A DNA stretch of 64,000 nucleotides from Pseudomonas sp. MF4836 (GCF_002018875.1 NZ_MVOL01000006.1:413709-477708); one strand, 5' to 3'; positions 8,861 to 17,754 are shown, numbered from the stretch's first letter. Numbers and translations are program-made. Notes: a model not told the origin generated them from the letters alone.

Positions 8861-10111
8861 ATGTTCAGACCTCTCTTCGTATTTATTGGCACGCGTTATA
8901 CCCGTGCAAAGCGACGCAATCATTTTGTGTCATTCATTTCCCTGACCTCGATGATCGGACTCGCCCTCGGCGTAGTGGTGATGATTGTCGTGCTGTCGGT
9001 AATGAACGGCTTCGATCATGAGATGCGTACCCGCGTGCTGGGCATGGTGCCCCACGCGACCATCGAATCCGGTGAGCCTATCAGCGACTGGCAGGGCCTG
9101 GCGGATAAAGTCCGGCAGAACCCCAAGGTGCTGGCGGTTGCGCCCTTCACCCAGATGCAGGGCCTGCTGACCAACAACGGCCAGGTGCAGAAGGTGCTGC
9201 TCAACGGCATCGACCCGGCCCGCGAGCGGCAAGTTTCGATCATCGATAACTTCATGCAGCAGGGCAAACTGGACGACCTGGCGCCCGGCAGTTTCGGCAT
9301 CGTCATCGGCGACAAGGCGGCGACCAAGCTCGGCGTCGGCCTGGGCGACAAGCTGACCTTTGTCGCGCCGGAAGTCACGGTGACCCCGGCCGGAATGTTC
9401 CCGCGGATGAAGCGCTTTACCGTGGTCGGTATTTTCCATGTCGGCGCCGGCGAGCTGGACGGTTACCTGGGGGTTACCAACCTTGAGGACCTGAGCCGAC
9501 TGCACCGCTGGAAGCCGGACCAGATCCAGGGTCTGCGCTTGAAGTTCGATGACCTGTTCGAGGCGCCGCGCACTGCCTGGGAAATCGCCCAGCAGTTGGG
9601 TGAAAGCCACTACTACGCCCGTGACTGGACCCGCACCCACGGCAACCTGTATCAGGCCATCCGCATGGAAAAAGCCATGATCGGCCTGTTGTTGCTGCTG
9701 ATCGTCGCGGTGGCCGCCTTCAACATCATTTCCACCCTGGTGATGGTGGTCAACGACAAGAAGGGCGATATCGCCATCCTGCGGACCCTGGGCGCGACCC
9801 CTGGCACGATCATGGCCATCTTTATGGTGCAGGGCACGGTGATCGGCGTGGTCGGTACATTGATCGGTGCGGTGGTCGGGATATTCGCCGCGCTGAATGT
9901 GAGTGCGGCGATATCGGCCCTCGAAGGCCTGATCGGACACAAATTCCTCAACGCCGACGTCTACTTCATCGATTACCTGCCGTCGCAGCTGATGGCCGAC
10001 GACGTGTTGATGGTCTGCGGCGCCGCGCTGGTCCTGAGTTTCCTCGCCACCCTGTATCCAGCCTGGCGTGCCGCGCGCACCCAGCCTGCGGAGGCGCTAC
10101 GTTATGAGTGA
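8861..10111 (+). CDS. lolC: Lipoprotein-releasing ABC transporter permease LolC
   Basis: With LolD and LolE it forms the inner-membrane machine that extracts outer-membrane lipoproteins and hands them to LolA. 416 residues: one N-terminal membrane segment (SFISLTSMIGLALGVVVMIV), a large periplasmic domain (about 50-260), then three membrane segments including AMIGLLLLLIVAVAAFNIIS. The motif NDKKGDIAILRTLGATPG is the coupling region for the ATPase. Its last bases overlap the ATG of lolD, showing translational coupling. LolC and LolE assignments rest on order; the two paralogues are very similar. Confidence 0.92.
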   Translation: MFRPLFVFIGTRYTRAKRRNHFVSFISLTSMIGLALGVVVMIVVLSVMNGFDHEMRTRVLGMVPHATIESGEPISDWQGLADKVRQNPKVLAVAPFTQMQGLLTNNGQVQKVLLNGIDPARERQVSIIDNFMQQGKLDDLAPGSFGIVIGDKAATKLGVGLGDKLTFVAPEVTVTPAGMFPRMKRFTVVGIFHVGAGELDGYLGVTNLEDLSRLHRWKPDQIQGLRLKFDDLFEAPRTAWEIAQQLGESHYYARDWTRTHGNLYQAIRMEKAMIGLLLLLIVAVAAFNIISTLVMVVNDKKGDIAILRTLGATPGTIMAIFMVQGTVIGVVGTLIGAVVGIFAALNVSAAISALEGLIGHKFLNADVYFIDYLPSQLMADDVLMVCGAALVLSFLATLYPAWRAARTQPAEALRYE

Positions 10112-10802
10112 GTTGGGCATGAGTGAAAAAGCAATCTTGAGCTGCCGCGATCTGGGTAAGTCCTATGACGAAGGCCCGGAATCAGTCGTGGTGTTGTCCG
10201 GCCTGCAGCTGGAGCTGCACCCGGGCGAGCGCGTGGCCATTGTCGGGACGTCCGGCTCGGGCAAAAGTACCTTGCTCAACCTGCTGGGTGGTCTGGATAC
10301 GCCTTCCAAGGGCAGTGTCTGGCTCGACGGTGAAGAGCTTTCAGCGTTGAGCGAGAAAAAGCGCGGCCTGTTGCGTAACCGCTCCCTGGGCTTCGTCTAT
10401 CAGTTCCACCACTTGCTGGCGGAGTTCACCGCGCTGGAAAACGTCTGCATGCCGCTGCTGATCGGCAAGACCGCGATCCCGGAGGCCCGCCAGCGTGCCA
10501 CGGCGTTGCTGGAGCGGGTCGGGTTGGGTCACCGCCTGGAACACAAACCGGCCGAGCTCTCGGGCGGCGAGCGTCAGCGCGTGGCCATTGCCCGCGCCCT
10601 GGTCAACCAGCCGGGCCTGGTGATGCTCGACGAGCCCACCGGCAACCTCGATTCGCACACTGCCCAAGGCATTCAGGACTTGATGCTGGAACTCAGCACC
10701 TCGATGCGCACGGCGTTCCTGGTGGTAACTCACGACATGAACCTGGCTCGGCAGATGGACCGCGTACTGCACTTGCAAGAAGGCCATCTGGTCGCGATTT
10801 GA
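10104..10802 (+). CDS. lolD: Lipoprotein-releasing ABC transporter ATP-binding protein LolD
   Basis: ATPase of the Lol system, 232 residues. Walker A is GTSGSGKSTLLN (near residue 47), the signature is LSGGERQRVAIARAL, Walker B is LVMLDEPTGNLD, and the switch histidine is in LVVTHDMNLA. ATG 10104 overlaps the lolC stop by eight bases; an open frame reaching 10068 has no better start. The LolD-specific FHHLLAEFTALENV is present. It sits between the two permease genes. Confidence 0.96.
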   Translation: MSELGMSEKAILSCRDLGKSYDEGPESVVVLSGLQLELHPGERVAIVGTSGSGKSTLLNLLGGLDTPSKGSVWLDGEELSALSEKKRGLLRNRSLGFVYQFHHLLAEFTALENVCMPLLIGKTAIPEARQRATALLERVGLGHRLEHKPAELSGGERQRVAIARALVNQPGLVMLDEPTGNLDSHTAQGIQDLMLELSTSMRTAFLVVTHDMNLARQMDRVLHLQEGHLVAI

Positions 10803-10874
10803 TGCGGCCGCACACGGCGCTGGCGGCTACACCTGCCGGCGCCGGGTTTTTAATTTTTCTACGGTGCCTCGCCC

Positions 10875-12119
10875 ATGTTCAGACCGTTATCGATCTTTAT
10901 CGGCGCGCGCTATACCCGCGCCAAGCGTCGCAATCGCTTCGTTTCCTTTATCTCGATGACCTCGATGATCGGCCTCGCCCTCGGTGTGCTGGCGATGATC
11001 GTGGTGCTGTCGGTGATGAACGGCTTCCAGCGCGAAATGAGCTCGCGCATCCTCGGTATGGTGCCCCACGCCACCATCGTGGGCGTCAAGCCGATCGATG
11101 ACTGGCAGCCCGTCGCCGCTGCTGCGCTAAAAAATCCTGAAGTCACCGCCGCCGTGCCCTTCACCGAGATGGAAGGGATGCTGTCGTACAAGGGCGCGAT
11201 GCAGCCGATCCAGATCAGCGGCATCGACCCGGCCCAGGAAGGCAAGGTGTCGATCGTTGCCCAGCATATCGTCCAGGGTCGCCTGGAAGACCTCAAGCCC
11301 GGCGAGTTTGGGGTGGTGATCGGTGAAATCACCGCACGGCGCTTTCGCTTGAATGTCGGCGACAAGCTGACCCTGATCGTGCCCGAAGTCAGCAGCGCTC
11401 CAGGCGGTATTACGCCGCGCATGCAGCGCCTGAACGTGGTCGGCGTGTTCAAGGTCGGGGCCGAGCTGGACGGCTCCATGGGCCTGATCCACGTGGCCGA
11501 CGCGGCCGAGATGCAACGCTGGCAGCCCAATCAGGTGCAGAGCGTGCGGCTGGCGGTCAAGGATCTGTACGCTGCGCCGCAAGTCTCCAGTGACATCGCC
11601 AAGGGCCTCGGCGCTGACTTCAAGGCCGACGACTGGACCCACACCCAGGGCAGTCTGTTCAGCGCAATGAAGATGGAAAAGACCATGATCGGCCTGCTGT
11701 TGCTGATGATCGTCGCCGTGGCGGCCTTCAACATCATCGCGACGCTGATCATGGTGGTGAACGACAAAGGCGCGGATATCGCGATCCTGCGTACCATCGG
11801 CGCCACGCCACGGCAGATCATGGCGATCTTCATGGTCCAGGGCACGGTGATCGGGATTGTCGGCACGTTGATCGGTGGTGTGCTCGGTGTGATTGCGGCG
11901 TTGAACGTGAGCGAACTGGTGGGCTGGCTGGAGCGGATCAGCGGCCAGCATATCTTCAGTTCCGACGTGTACTTCGTCAGCAACCTGCCTTCCGAGCTGC
12001 AAGGCGGCGATGTGGCGCTGATCTGTGGTGCCGGCTTCGTCCTGAGCTTCCTGGCCACGGTGTACCCGGCCTGGCGCGCGTCCAAGGTCGAACCGGCGCA
12101 TGCGTTGCGTTATTCCTGA
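10875..12119 (+). CDS. lolE: Lipoprotein-releasing ABC transporter permease LolE
   Basis: Second permease of the Lol complex, 414 residues, same architecture as LolC and nearly identical to it in the first 60 residues and in the last three membrane segments. Divergence concentrates in the periplasmic domain (about 60-260), where LolC and LolE are known to have different roles (LolA docking against lipoprotein binding). GADIAILRTIGATPRQIM is the ATPase-coupling region. It lies 72 bases after lolD on the same strand and converges on copS. Confidence 0.92.
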   Translation: MFRPLSIFIGARYTRAKRRNRFVSFISMTSMIGLALGVLAMIVVLSVMNGFQREMSSRILGMVPHATIVGVKPIDDWQPVAAAALKNPEVTAAVPFTEMEGMLSYKGAMQPIQISGIDPAQEGKVSIVAQHIVQGRLEDLKPGEFGVVIGEITARRFRLNVGDKLTLIVPEVSSAPGGITPRMQRLNVVGVFKVGAELDGSMGLIHVADAAEMQRWQPNQVQSVRLAVKDLYAAPQVSSDIAKGLGADFKADDWTHTQGSLFSAMKMEKTMIGLLLLMIVAVAAFNIIATLIMVVNDKGADIAILRTIGATPRQIMAIFMVQGTVIGIVGTLIGGVLGVIAALNVSELVGWLERISGQHIFSSDVYFVSNLPSELQGGDVALICGAGFVLSFLATVYPAWRASKVEPAHALRYS

Positions 12120-12146
12120 GGCTTGAGGCCGTTATGCCGGCCGGGG

Positions 12147-13508
12147 TCAGTCCCTGGTCGGCAGCTCGATCACAAACCGGGTCCAGGCACTGCCTGATTC
12201 GCAATGAATCTGCCCGCCATGGGCGCGGATGATCGACTGGGTAATCGCCAGCCCCAACCCCGCATGTTCACTGCTGCCTTCACGGCGCGCCGGATCGGCG
12301 CGATAGAAACGGTCGAACAGGCGCGGCAGCAGTTCCGGGGCAATCCCCGTGCCGCTGTTCTCTATGCTCAGTCGCAGCCCGCCAGGTGTCTCCTCGATGC
12401 TTACCCGAACCCGCCCTCCGGCCGGGGTGAAGCGCAGAGCATTGTCCAGCAGGTTGGACAGGGCCCGCCGCAGCATGCTGCGGTCGCCATTCAGGCGCGC
12501 CGTGCCTTCGCGGGTCAGGCTGACCTGCACGTCTTCCGCCAGGGGGGCGTAAAACTCCAGCAGCATGTCGGCCTCGTCCGCCAGCTCCAGGGCTTCACGC
12601 CGTGGGGTCAGCAGGCCGTGGTCGGCCTTGGCCAGGTACAGCATGTCGTTGACCAGTTGCGCCATCCATTGCAGCTCTTCGAGGTTGCTGTGCAGCGCTT
12701 CGCGGTAATCTTCCAGCGCGCGCGGGCGGGTGAGGGTGACCTGGGTGTGGGTCAGCAGGTTGGACAGCGGCGTGCGCAGCTCATGGGCAATGTCGGCAGA
12801 AAAGGCCGATAGCCGCTGAAATGAATCATCCAGGCGCCCGAGCATGTCATTGAAGGTGCGCGCCAGATTGGCCAGTTCGGCGGGCATCTGGTCCTGGGGC
12901 AGGCGTTGGGTCAGCGAGCTGGCAGACACCCCGGCGGCGACTTCACTCATACGCCGCAATGGGCGCAGGCCGCTGCGGGCAGCCCAGGCGCCGAGCACCG
13001 CAGTGGCCAGCGCCGAGAGGCCCACGGTCAGCCAGATCAGGTGTTGCATGCGCTGCAGGAAATGCTGGTGATGGGTGATGTCGAGCATCAGGGTCAATGT
13101 GGCCGAGTGCGGATTGTCCGGTTCTAGCGCGACGCTGTACACGCGGTAGGCGTTGTCTGCGTCATGCAGGCTGTGCAAGTTGCCGTCCATCGGCGCGGGC
13201 ATGCTCAGGTTCGCGGCGCTGTCGAACCAGGTTTGCTCGTCCGGACCCTGGACGCGCAGCGCCAGGTCTGGCTGATGGCTGAGCTCAGCCTGCAACTGAT
13301 GCTTGCGCTCGGCAAACCGCTGGATGTCACTGGCGCCTTGCAGTGCGCTACGCAAGGTCATCAGCTTGCTGTCCAGTAATTGCTGGTCGAGTTCGATGAA
13401 GTGGGCTTCACTGGCGCGGCTGAACAGCACCCCGGCGAGCAGCGAAACCACGGCGGTGCACGCTGCAAACAGCAGCGCCAGGCGGCCACTCAACGACAGC
13501 CGGCGCAT
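12147..13508 (-). CDS. copS: Heavy-metal (copper) sensor histidine kinase, CopS/IrlS type
   Basis: Membrane kinase sensing periplasmic metal, 453 residues. An N-terminal membrane segment (GRLALLFAACTAVVSLLAGVL) is followed by a periplasmic domain to about residue 160, a second membrane segment, a HAMP linker (RPLRRMSEVAAGVSASSL), the phosphorylated histidine in SADIAHELRTPLSNL near residue 238, and ATPase boxes NLLDNALRFTP, SGTGIAPELLPRLFDRFYRAD and GLGLAITQSI. Its ATG shares a base with the TGA of copR, so the two are translationally coupled. Copper as the signal is inferred from the divergent cupredoxin gene and family similarity. Confidence 0.9.
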   Translation of the reverse strand: MRRLSLSGRLALLFAACTAVVSLLAGVLFSRASEAHFIELDQQLLDSKLMTLRSALQGASDIQRFAERKHQLQAELSHQPDLALRVQGPDEQTWFDSAANLSMPAPMDGNLHSLHDADNAYRVYSVALEPDNPHSATLTLMLDITHHQHFLQRMQHLIWLTVGLSALATAVLGAWAARSGLRPLRRMSEVAAGVSASSLTQRLPQDQMPAELANLARTFNDMLGRLDDSFQRLSAFSADIAHELRTPLSNLLTHTQVTLTRPRALEDYREALHSNLEELQWMAQLVNDMLYLAKADHGLLTPRREALELADEADMLLEFYAPLAEDVQVSLTREGTARLNGDRSMLRRALSNLLDNALRFTPAGGRVRVSIEETPGGLRLSIENSGTGIAPELLPRLFDRFYRADPARREGSSEHAGLGLAITQSIIRAHGGQIHCESGSAWTRFVIELPTRD

Positions 13509-14188
13509 CAGGCCTGGCGCTCTTCAAGCACATAGCCCATGCCGCGCACGGTGTGGATCAGCTTGTTGGGGTAGTCGTCATCGATCTTCAGGCGCAGGCG
13601 CCGAATCGCGACTTCGATGACGTTGGTGTCGCTGTCGAAATTCATGTCCCAGACCTGGGAGGCGATCAGTGATTTGGGCAACACCTCGCCCTGGCGTCGC
13701 AGGAGCATTTCCAGCAGGGAGAATTCTTTGGCGGTCAGGTCGATGCGCTGGCCGTCGCGTTCGACTCTGCGGCGGATCAAGTCCAGGCGCAGGTCGGCCA
13801 GTTGCAGGCTGGTTTCCTGCGGGGCGGCGCTGCCACGTCGCAGCAGGCTGCGGACCCGGGCCAGCAGTTCAGAGAAGGCAAAGGGTTTGACTAGGTAGTC
13901 GTCGGCCCCCAGTTCCAGGCCGTGGACCCGGTCTTGCACGGCATCGCGGGCGGTGAGGAACAGTACCGGCGTATCGAGCCCGGCGGCGCGCACGGCCTGG
14001 AGAATCTGCCAGCCGTCGCGCCCCGGCAGCATCACGTCAAGGATCAACAGTGCGTAATCGCCGGTCAGCGCCAGATGTTGGCCGCTGGTGCCGTCGGCCA
14101 CCAGCTCGGTACAGAAGCCGGCCTCGCTCAGGCCCTGGCGCAAGTAATGGCCGGTTTTCGGTTGGTCTTCGACGATCAGCAGTTTCAT
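13508..14188 (-). CDS. copR: Heavy-metal response regulator, CopR type (OmpR family)
   Basis: DNA-binding partner of the kinase, 226 residues. The receiver domain has the acidic pair in VEDQPKTGHYL, the phospho-acceptor aspartate in LILDVMLPGRDGW (near residue 51) and the lysine in YLVKPFAFSELLAR. The C-terminal winged helix includes RDGQRIDLTAKEFSLLEML and SDTNVIEVAIRRLR, as in CopR, CusR and IrlR. It is divergent from the cupredoxin gene, and a CusR/CopR-like box lies between them. In PAO1 I recall a small gene, ptrA, next to copR; it is absent here. Confidence 0.92.
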   Translation of the reverse strand: MKLLIVEDQPKTGHYLRQGLSEAGFCTELVADGTSGQHLALTGDYALLILDVMLPGRDGWQILQAVRAAGLDTPVLFLTARDAVQDRVHGLELGADDYLVKPFAFSELLARVRSLLRRGSAAPQETSLQLADLRLDLIRRRVERDGQRIDLTAKEFSLLEMLLRRQGEVLPKSLIASQVWDMNFDSDTNVIEVAIRRLRLKIDDDYPNKLIHTVRGMGYVLEERQA

Positions 14189-14251
14189 GGGCGACTCGTG
14201 GCAAACGTAACGGCTGCTTTATACCTTGGGTGGTTGCAAGGTGGCGCAAGC

Positions 14252-14266
14252 TGACAAAGTTGTAAT
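14252..14266. promoter_or_regulatory. CopR/CusR-type operator
   Basis: TGACAAAGTTGTAAT is a near-perfect inverted repeat that matches the CusR/CopR box pattern TGACAA-NN-TTGTCAT in all but one position. It sits between copR and the cupredoxin gene, about 72 bases from the latter's start, so it can serve both promoters. The similar GCTGAATGTAATC near 14318-14330 may be a half-site. Confidence 0.65.
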
Positions 14267-14343
14267 CTAGCAGTCAGCTGGCTGGCAGCGGCGCGGCGTT
14301 AGAGTTTCCCACAAGCTGAATGTAATCGTGTTGGAGTGTGACT

Positions 14344-14916
14344 ATGGCGTTGGCAAGAAAGCACCTTTTAACCCCGCTGCTAGTGGCCGGCTGTTTGCTG
14401 GTCTTGAGTGGCCCGGCACCGGCTTCGCCGGCCCAGGGCTATGATTTCGGCCAGCCGGCCGCTGCATCCAAGGCTACACGCACGGTGGAAGTGGTGATGG
14501 GGGATATGTCGTTCGATCCCAAGGCGCTGCAGATCAGGGCCGGTGAGACCGTGCGTTTTGTGCTGATCAACAAGGGGCAGTTGCTGCACGAGTTCAACCT
14601 GGGCAATGCGGCGATGCACGCCGAACACCAGCAGGAAATGCTCAAGATGCAGCAGAGCGGAATGCTCACCCCTACGGCCATGAACAGCATGCCCGCCGGG
14701 GCCATGGACCATTCAGCCATGGGCCATGGGTCGATGCCGGGCATGGATCATCAGGCCGTGATGAAACACGACGACCCCAACAGCGTGCTGGTGGAGCCGG
14801 GCAAGACTGCGGAATTGACCTGGACCTTCAGCAAGGCCGGCAGCCTGGAGTTCGCCTGCAATATCCCGGGGCATTATCAGGCGGGCATGGTCGGCAAGCT
14901 GACCGTCAGCCAGTAA
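14344..14916 (+). CDS. copI: Periplasmic cupredoxin, CopI-like copper tolerance protein
   Basis: About 190 residues with a signal peptide (LLVAGCLLVLSGPAPASP) and one cupredoxin domain. Type-1 copper ligands are visible: His in LLHEFNLGN and the Cys-His-Met group in FACNIPGHYQAGM. Between them is an insertion rich in Met and His (MNSMPAGAMDHSAMGHG), typical of proteins that buffer copper. Known relatives protect the periplasm from copper under CopRS control, and the box upstream fits that. The start may be ATG 14338 as an N-terminal MT or the internal ATG at 14344; the signal peptide is unaffected. Confidence 0.88.
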   Translation: MALARKHLLTPLLVAGCLLVLSGPAPASPAQGYDFGQPAAASKATRTVEVVMGDMSFDPKALQIRAGETVRFVLINKGQLLHEFNLGNAAMHAEHQQEMLKMQQSGMLTPTAMNSMPAGAMDHSAMGHGSMPGMDHQAVMKHDDPNSVLVEPGKTAELTWTFSKAGSLEFACNIPGHYQAGMVGKLTVSQ

Positions 14917-14983
14917 GCGCCGGGGGCTCAAGGCGCGAGCAAAGGCTGGTAGAATCGCCTGATTCTTCAGTCAGGTTTCCGCC

Positions 14984-15814
14984 ATGCATCCCGCAGCCGA
15001 ACATTCGCCGCTGGGCAAGTCCAGTGAATACGTCTCTACCTACACCCCGTCCTTGCTGTTCCCGATTCCACGGGCGGCCAAGTGGGCCGAGCTGGGCCTG
15101 AGCGCCGAGACCCTGCCTTATAAGGGCGTGGACTTCTGGAATTGCTTCGAGCTGTCCTGGTTGCTGCCTTCTGGCAAGCCCGTGGTGGCGATCGGCGAGT
15201 TCAGCATTCCCGCGGACTCGCCGAATATCATCGAATCCAAGTCGTTCAAGCTCTACCTCAATTCGCTGAACCAGACGTCGTTCGCCGATCGCCAGAGCCT
15301 CGAGGAAACCCTGCGCCGCGATTTGTCGGCCGCTGCCGGCAAGCCGGTGGGGGTGCGTGTTCGCAGCTTGGGCGAGGTCGAGGCCGAAGGCGTGGTGGCG
15401 TTACCCGGGACCTGCATCGACGAGTTGGATATCAGTGTCAGCAGTTATGAGCATCCGCGTCCGGAGCTGCTGCGCTGCGATCCGTCACGTGTCATTGAAG
15501 AGAGCGTGCACAGCCATCTGCTGAAATCCAACTGCCCGGTCACCAGCCAACCGGACTGGGGCAGTGTGGTGGTGGAGTACCGCGGTGCGGCGCTGGACCA
15601 TGCGAGTTTGCTGGCGTACCTGGTGAGCTTCCGCCAGCACTCGGATTTCCACGAGCAGTGCGTGGAGCGGATCTTCCTTGACCTGCAGCGCCTGTTGCAG
15701 CCGGAGAAGCTGACGGTCTATGCGCGCTACGTGCGCCGTGGCGGGCTGGATATCAACCCGTACCGCAGCACCGAAACGGCGCAATTCCCCAACTTCAGGC
15801 TGGTGCGTCAGTAA
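14984..15814 (+). CDS. queF: NADPH-dependent 7-cyano-7-deazaguanine reductase
   Basis: Reduces preQ0 to preQ1 in queuosine synthesis for tRNA. 276 residues, the long two-domain form. The QueF motif ESKSFKLYLNSLNQT is present near residue 80, and the catalytic cysteine that forms the thioimide is in LKSNCPVTSQPDWG near residue 184. HSDFHEQCVERIF carries the conserved E and H of the C-terminal half. Next to the copper genes, as in PAO1. A terminator follows directly. Confidence 0.96.
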   Translation: MHPAAEHSPLGKSSEYVSTYTPSLLFPIPRAAKWAELGLSAETLPYKGVDFWNCFELSWLLPSGKPVVAIGEFSIPADSPNIIESKSFKLYLNSLNQTSFADRQSLEETLRRDLSAAAGKPVGVRVRSLGEVEAEGVVALPGTCIDELDISVSSYEHPRPELLRCDPSRVIEESVHSHLLKSNCPVTSQPDWGSVVVEYRGAALDHASLLAYLVSFRQHSDFHEQCVERIFLDLQRLLQPEKLTVYARYVRRGGLDINPYRSTETAQFPNFRLVRQ

Positions 15815-15815
15815 T

Positions 15816-15847
15816 AAAAAGCCCCGCTTATTGAGCGGGGCTTTTTT
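15816..15847. terminator. Bidirectional terminator after queF
   Basis: AAAGCCCCGCT and AGCGGGGCTTT pair around TATTG, with an A-run before and a T-run after, serving queF and the convergent DUF4404 gene. Confidence 0.9.
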
Positions 15848-15859
15848 GTTTGATGCCGT

Positions 15860-16123
15860 TCAGATTCCGATGTTGCCGAGGGTCTGCACAATGTTGCGCA
15901 AGGTTCCGGCAATGGCGGGGTGTTCAAGCTCGAAGCGTTCGACGGCAAGGTTGACGCCGTCGGCGAGGCTGGAGTCCTGGGTGGCATTCTCGAGTTTGAT
16001 TTCCAGTTCGATCTGTTGCATCAGATCTTGCAGATTGTCGCGCTCGGCTTGCGAAAGCGGAGGGTTCTGCTCCAATTGCTCGCGCAGGGTATCGAGTTGT
16101 TCTTGCAGTTCGCGGGCAGGCAT
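15860..16123 (-). CDS. DUF4404 family small protein
   Basis: 87 residues, acidic and mostly helical: EQLDTLREQLEQNPPLSQAE is followed by DLMQQIELEIKLENA, a pattern expected to form a short coiled coil. The C-terminal ERFELEHPAIAGTLRNIVQT is the conserved end of the family I know as DUF4404. No signal, no membrane segment, no known function. It lies convergent to queF with a shared terminator and downstream of the HAD-like gene on the same strand, 123 bases away. Confidence 0.8.
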   Translation of the reverse strand: MPARELQEQLDTLREQLEQNPPLSQAERDNLQDLMQQIELEIKLENATQDSSLADGVNLAVERFELEHPAIAGTLRNIVQTLGNIGI

Positions 16124-16246
16124 GGCGTTCTCCCTTTATTGATAGGCACAGGCATGGACCGCGGCACTGAGCTAAAGGTCCATGGCCAGGCTGTTAGAGT
16201 AATCCACTCCCACGTGCGCTGCATGATCTCGATCAACGAGGGTATG

Positions 16247-16855
16247 TCAGGGTTTTTCGCCCTTTTGCCGGCGCAGGCCGATGTCTGCCAGGCAGGTGGA
16301 AAGCTCCCCCAGATGGTCGATCACCGAATGCACGCCGAGGCCGAACAACTGCATGGTTGCCCTGCCGCGCTTGAGTTCGCGTTCCTGCTGGCTCAAGGCC
16401 TGCCACTCGGCCGGAGCCAGGCCGCATAGCGAGCCGCAGGATGCCAGACCGATGGTCCAGAGACCGGCGTTCAAACCGGATTGCAGGAGTCGCGGTTCGC
16501 CGCTGACCAGCACGCAGCCGTCCAGCCGAGTGACATTCAGCGCCATCAGCGCCTGCCAGCAGGCATCCGGGGCGGGCCATTGGGTGGGGTTGGCGATGGT
16601 CGGTTGGATCCACGGCGGCAGCGCCGCCGCCAATTGCTGACTGACATCGCCAGGCAGTTCATCGAGCCAGGCGCAGGGGATCCCTTGATGCTTGAGGTTG
16701 CCCAGGGCCTCCAGTGCGCCGGGCGTGGCATGGCTGTGGGCACGTTTGGGCGCGCGATGGGTCTGGGCGCCAAAGTCCACCAGGCAACCGCTAAGGCCGA
16801 ACAACACGGCGGTCAAAGTGGGAGAGGGCAGGGGTAAGGCGTCAGCGTTCGGCAT
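16247..16855 (-). CDS. HAD-fold protein lacking the catalytic aspartates (probable pseudoenzyme)
   Basis: 202 residues with the layout of a phosphonoacetaldehyde hydrolase-like HAD protein. Motif I, normally FDLDGTLVD, reads LFGLSGCLVDFG here: both aspartates are replaced, by G and S. Motif II-like VLVSGEP and the later GLWTIGLASCGSLCGL, where a HAD enzyme would have GMWTVGV, are recognisable. Without the nucleophile it cannot act as a normal HAD phosphatase. The reading frame is intact and well adapted in codon use, so the protein is probably kept for binding or regulation. A similar gene lies between queF and vacJ in PAO1, as I recall. Confidence 0.72.
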   Translation of the reverse strand: MPNADALPLPSPTLTAVLFGLSGCLVDFGAQTHRAPKRAHSHATPGALEALGNLKHQGIPCAWLDELPGDVSQQLAAALPPWIQPTIANPTQWPAPDACWQALMALNVTRLDGCVLVSGEPRLLQSGLNAGLWTIGLASCGSLCGLAPAEWQALSQQERELKRGRATMQLFGLGVHSVIDHLGELSTCLADIGLRRQKGEKP

Positions 16856-17051
16856 ATCAACGTCCTTGAAATAGCCGCAAGGCTAGCGGGCCCTGATGAC
16901 GGTTGGGTGACAGCCCGGTGAATGGCAAGTCGTGCTTGAGGCATCAACTTGGCGTGCGCAATGCTGCCTAAACGTCGCCATCCGTTTTATACTGAGCCGC
17001 TTAACGCCAGGGCATAGCCCCCGCGACAGAACAATCCAAGGAGTTTCTGCT

Positions 17052-17738
17052 ATGCGCTGGAGCAGTCATCTAGTTCAGCTATGCGTGTGTGCCGGTGTGA
17101 TGTTGGTGCCGTTTGCGGCCCAGGCCGCTGAAGATGATCCATGGGAAAGCATCAACCGCCCGATCTTCACCTTCAACGATAAACTCGACACCTATGCCCT
17201 CAAGCCACTGGCTCAAGGCTACCAGGCGATTACCCCGCAGTTTCTGGAAGATGGTATTCACAACTTCTTCCGCAATATCGGTGACGTCGGCAATCTGGCC
17301 AACGACCTCCTTCAGGTCAAGCCGCGCGCGGCCGGCGTCGACACCGCACGCCTGCTGATGAACACCACCTTGGGTCTGGCCGGGTTTTTCGATGTCGGCA
17401 CCAAGATGGGCCTGCAGCGCAACGACGAAGACTTCGGCCAGACCCTTGGTTACTGGGGCATGCCTAGCGGCCCATACGTGATGCTGCCGTTCTTCGGGCC
17501 CAGCACTGTGCGTGACGCGCCGGCCAAGTATGTGGACAGCTACACCGAACCCTACCGCTACATGAATGACATCCCGGCGCGCAATATGGCGATCGGCCTG
17601 GATATCATCGATACGCGCGCCAGCCTGCTGTCGGCCGAGAAGCTGATCAACGGCGACAAGTACACCTTTATTCGCAATGCCTACCTGCAGAACCGCGAAT
17701 TCAAGGTCAAGGATGGCCAGGTTGAAGACGACTTCTAA
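17052..17738 (+). CDS. mlaA: MlaA/VacJ phospholipid-asymmetry protein
   Basis: Outer-membrane-side component of the Mla system that removes surface phospholipids and passes them to MlaC. 228 residues. The core DDPWESINRPIFTFNDKLDTY, then FFRNIGDVGNLANDLLQ, NTTLGLAGFFDVGTKMG and GPSTVRDAPAKYVD, is typical. ATG 17052 follows AAGGAG. Unlike E. coli MlaA there is no lipobox cysteine: the signal ends AAQAAEDDP and looks like a type I signal peptide. The rest of the mla genes are not in the window. A terminator follows. Confidence 0.94.
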   Translation: MRWSSHLVQLCVCAGVMLVPFAAQAAEDDPWESINRPIFTFNDKLDTYALKPLAQGYQAITPQFLEDGIHNFFRNIGDVGNLANDLLQVKPRAAGVDTARLLMNTTLGLAGFFDVGTKMGLQRNDEDFGQTLGYWGMPSGPYVMLPFFGPSTVRDAPAKYVDSYTEPYRYMNDIPARNMAIGLDIIDTRASLLSAEKLINGDKYTFIRNAYLQNREFKVKDGQVEDDF

Positions 17739-17754
17739 TCTTTGGCGTTAACTG

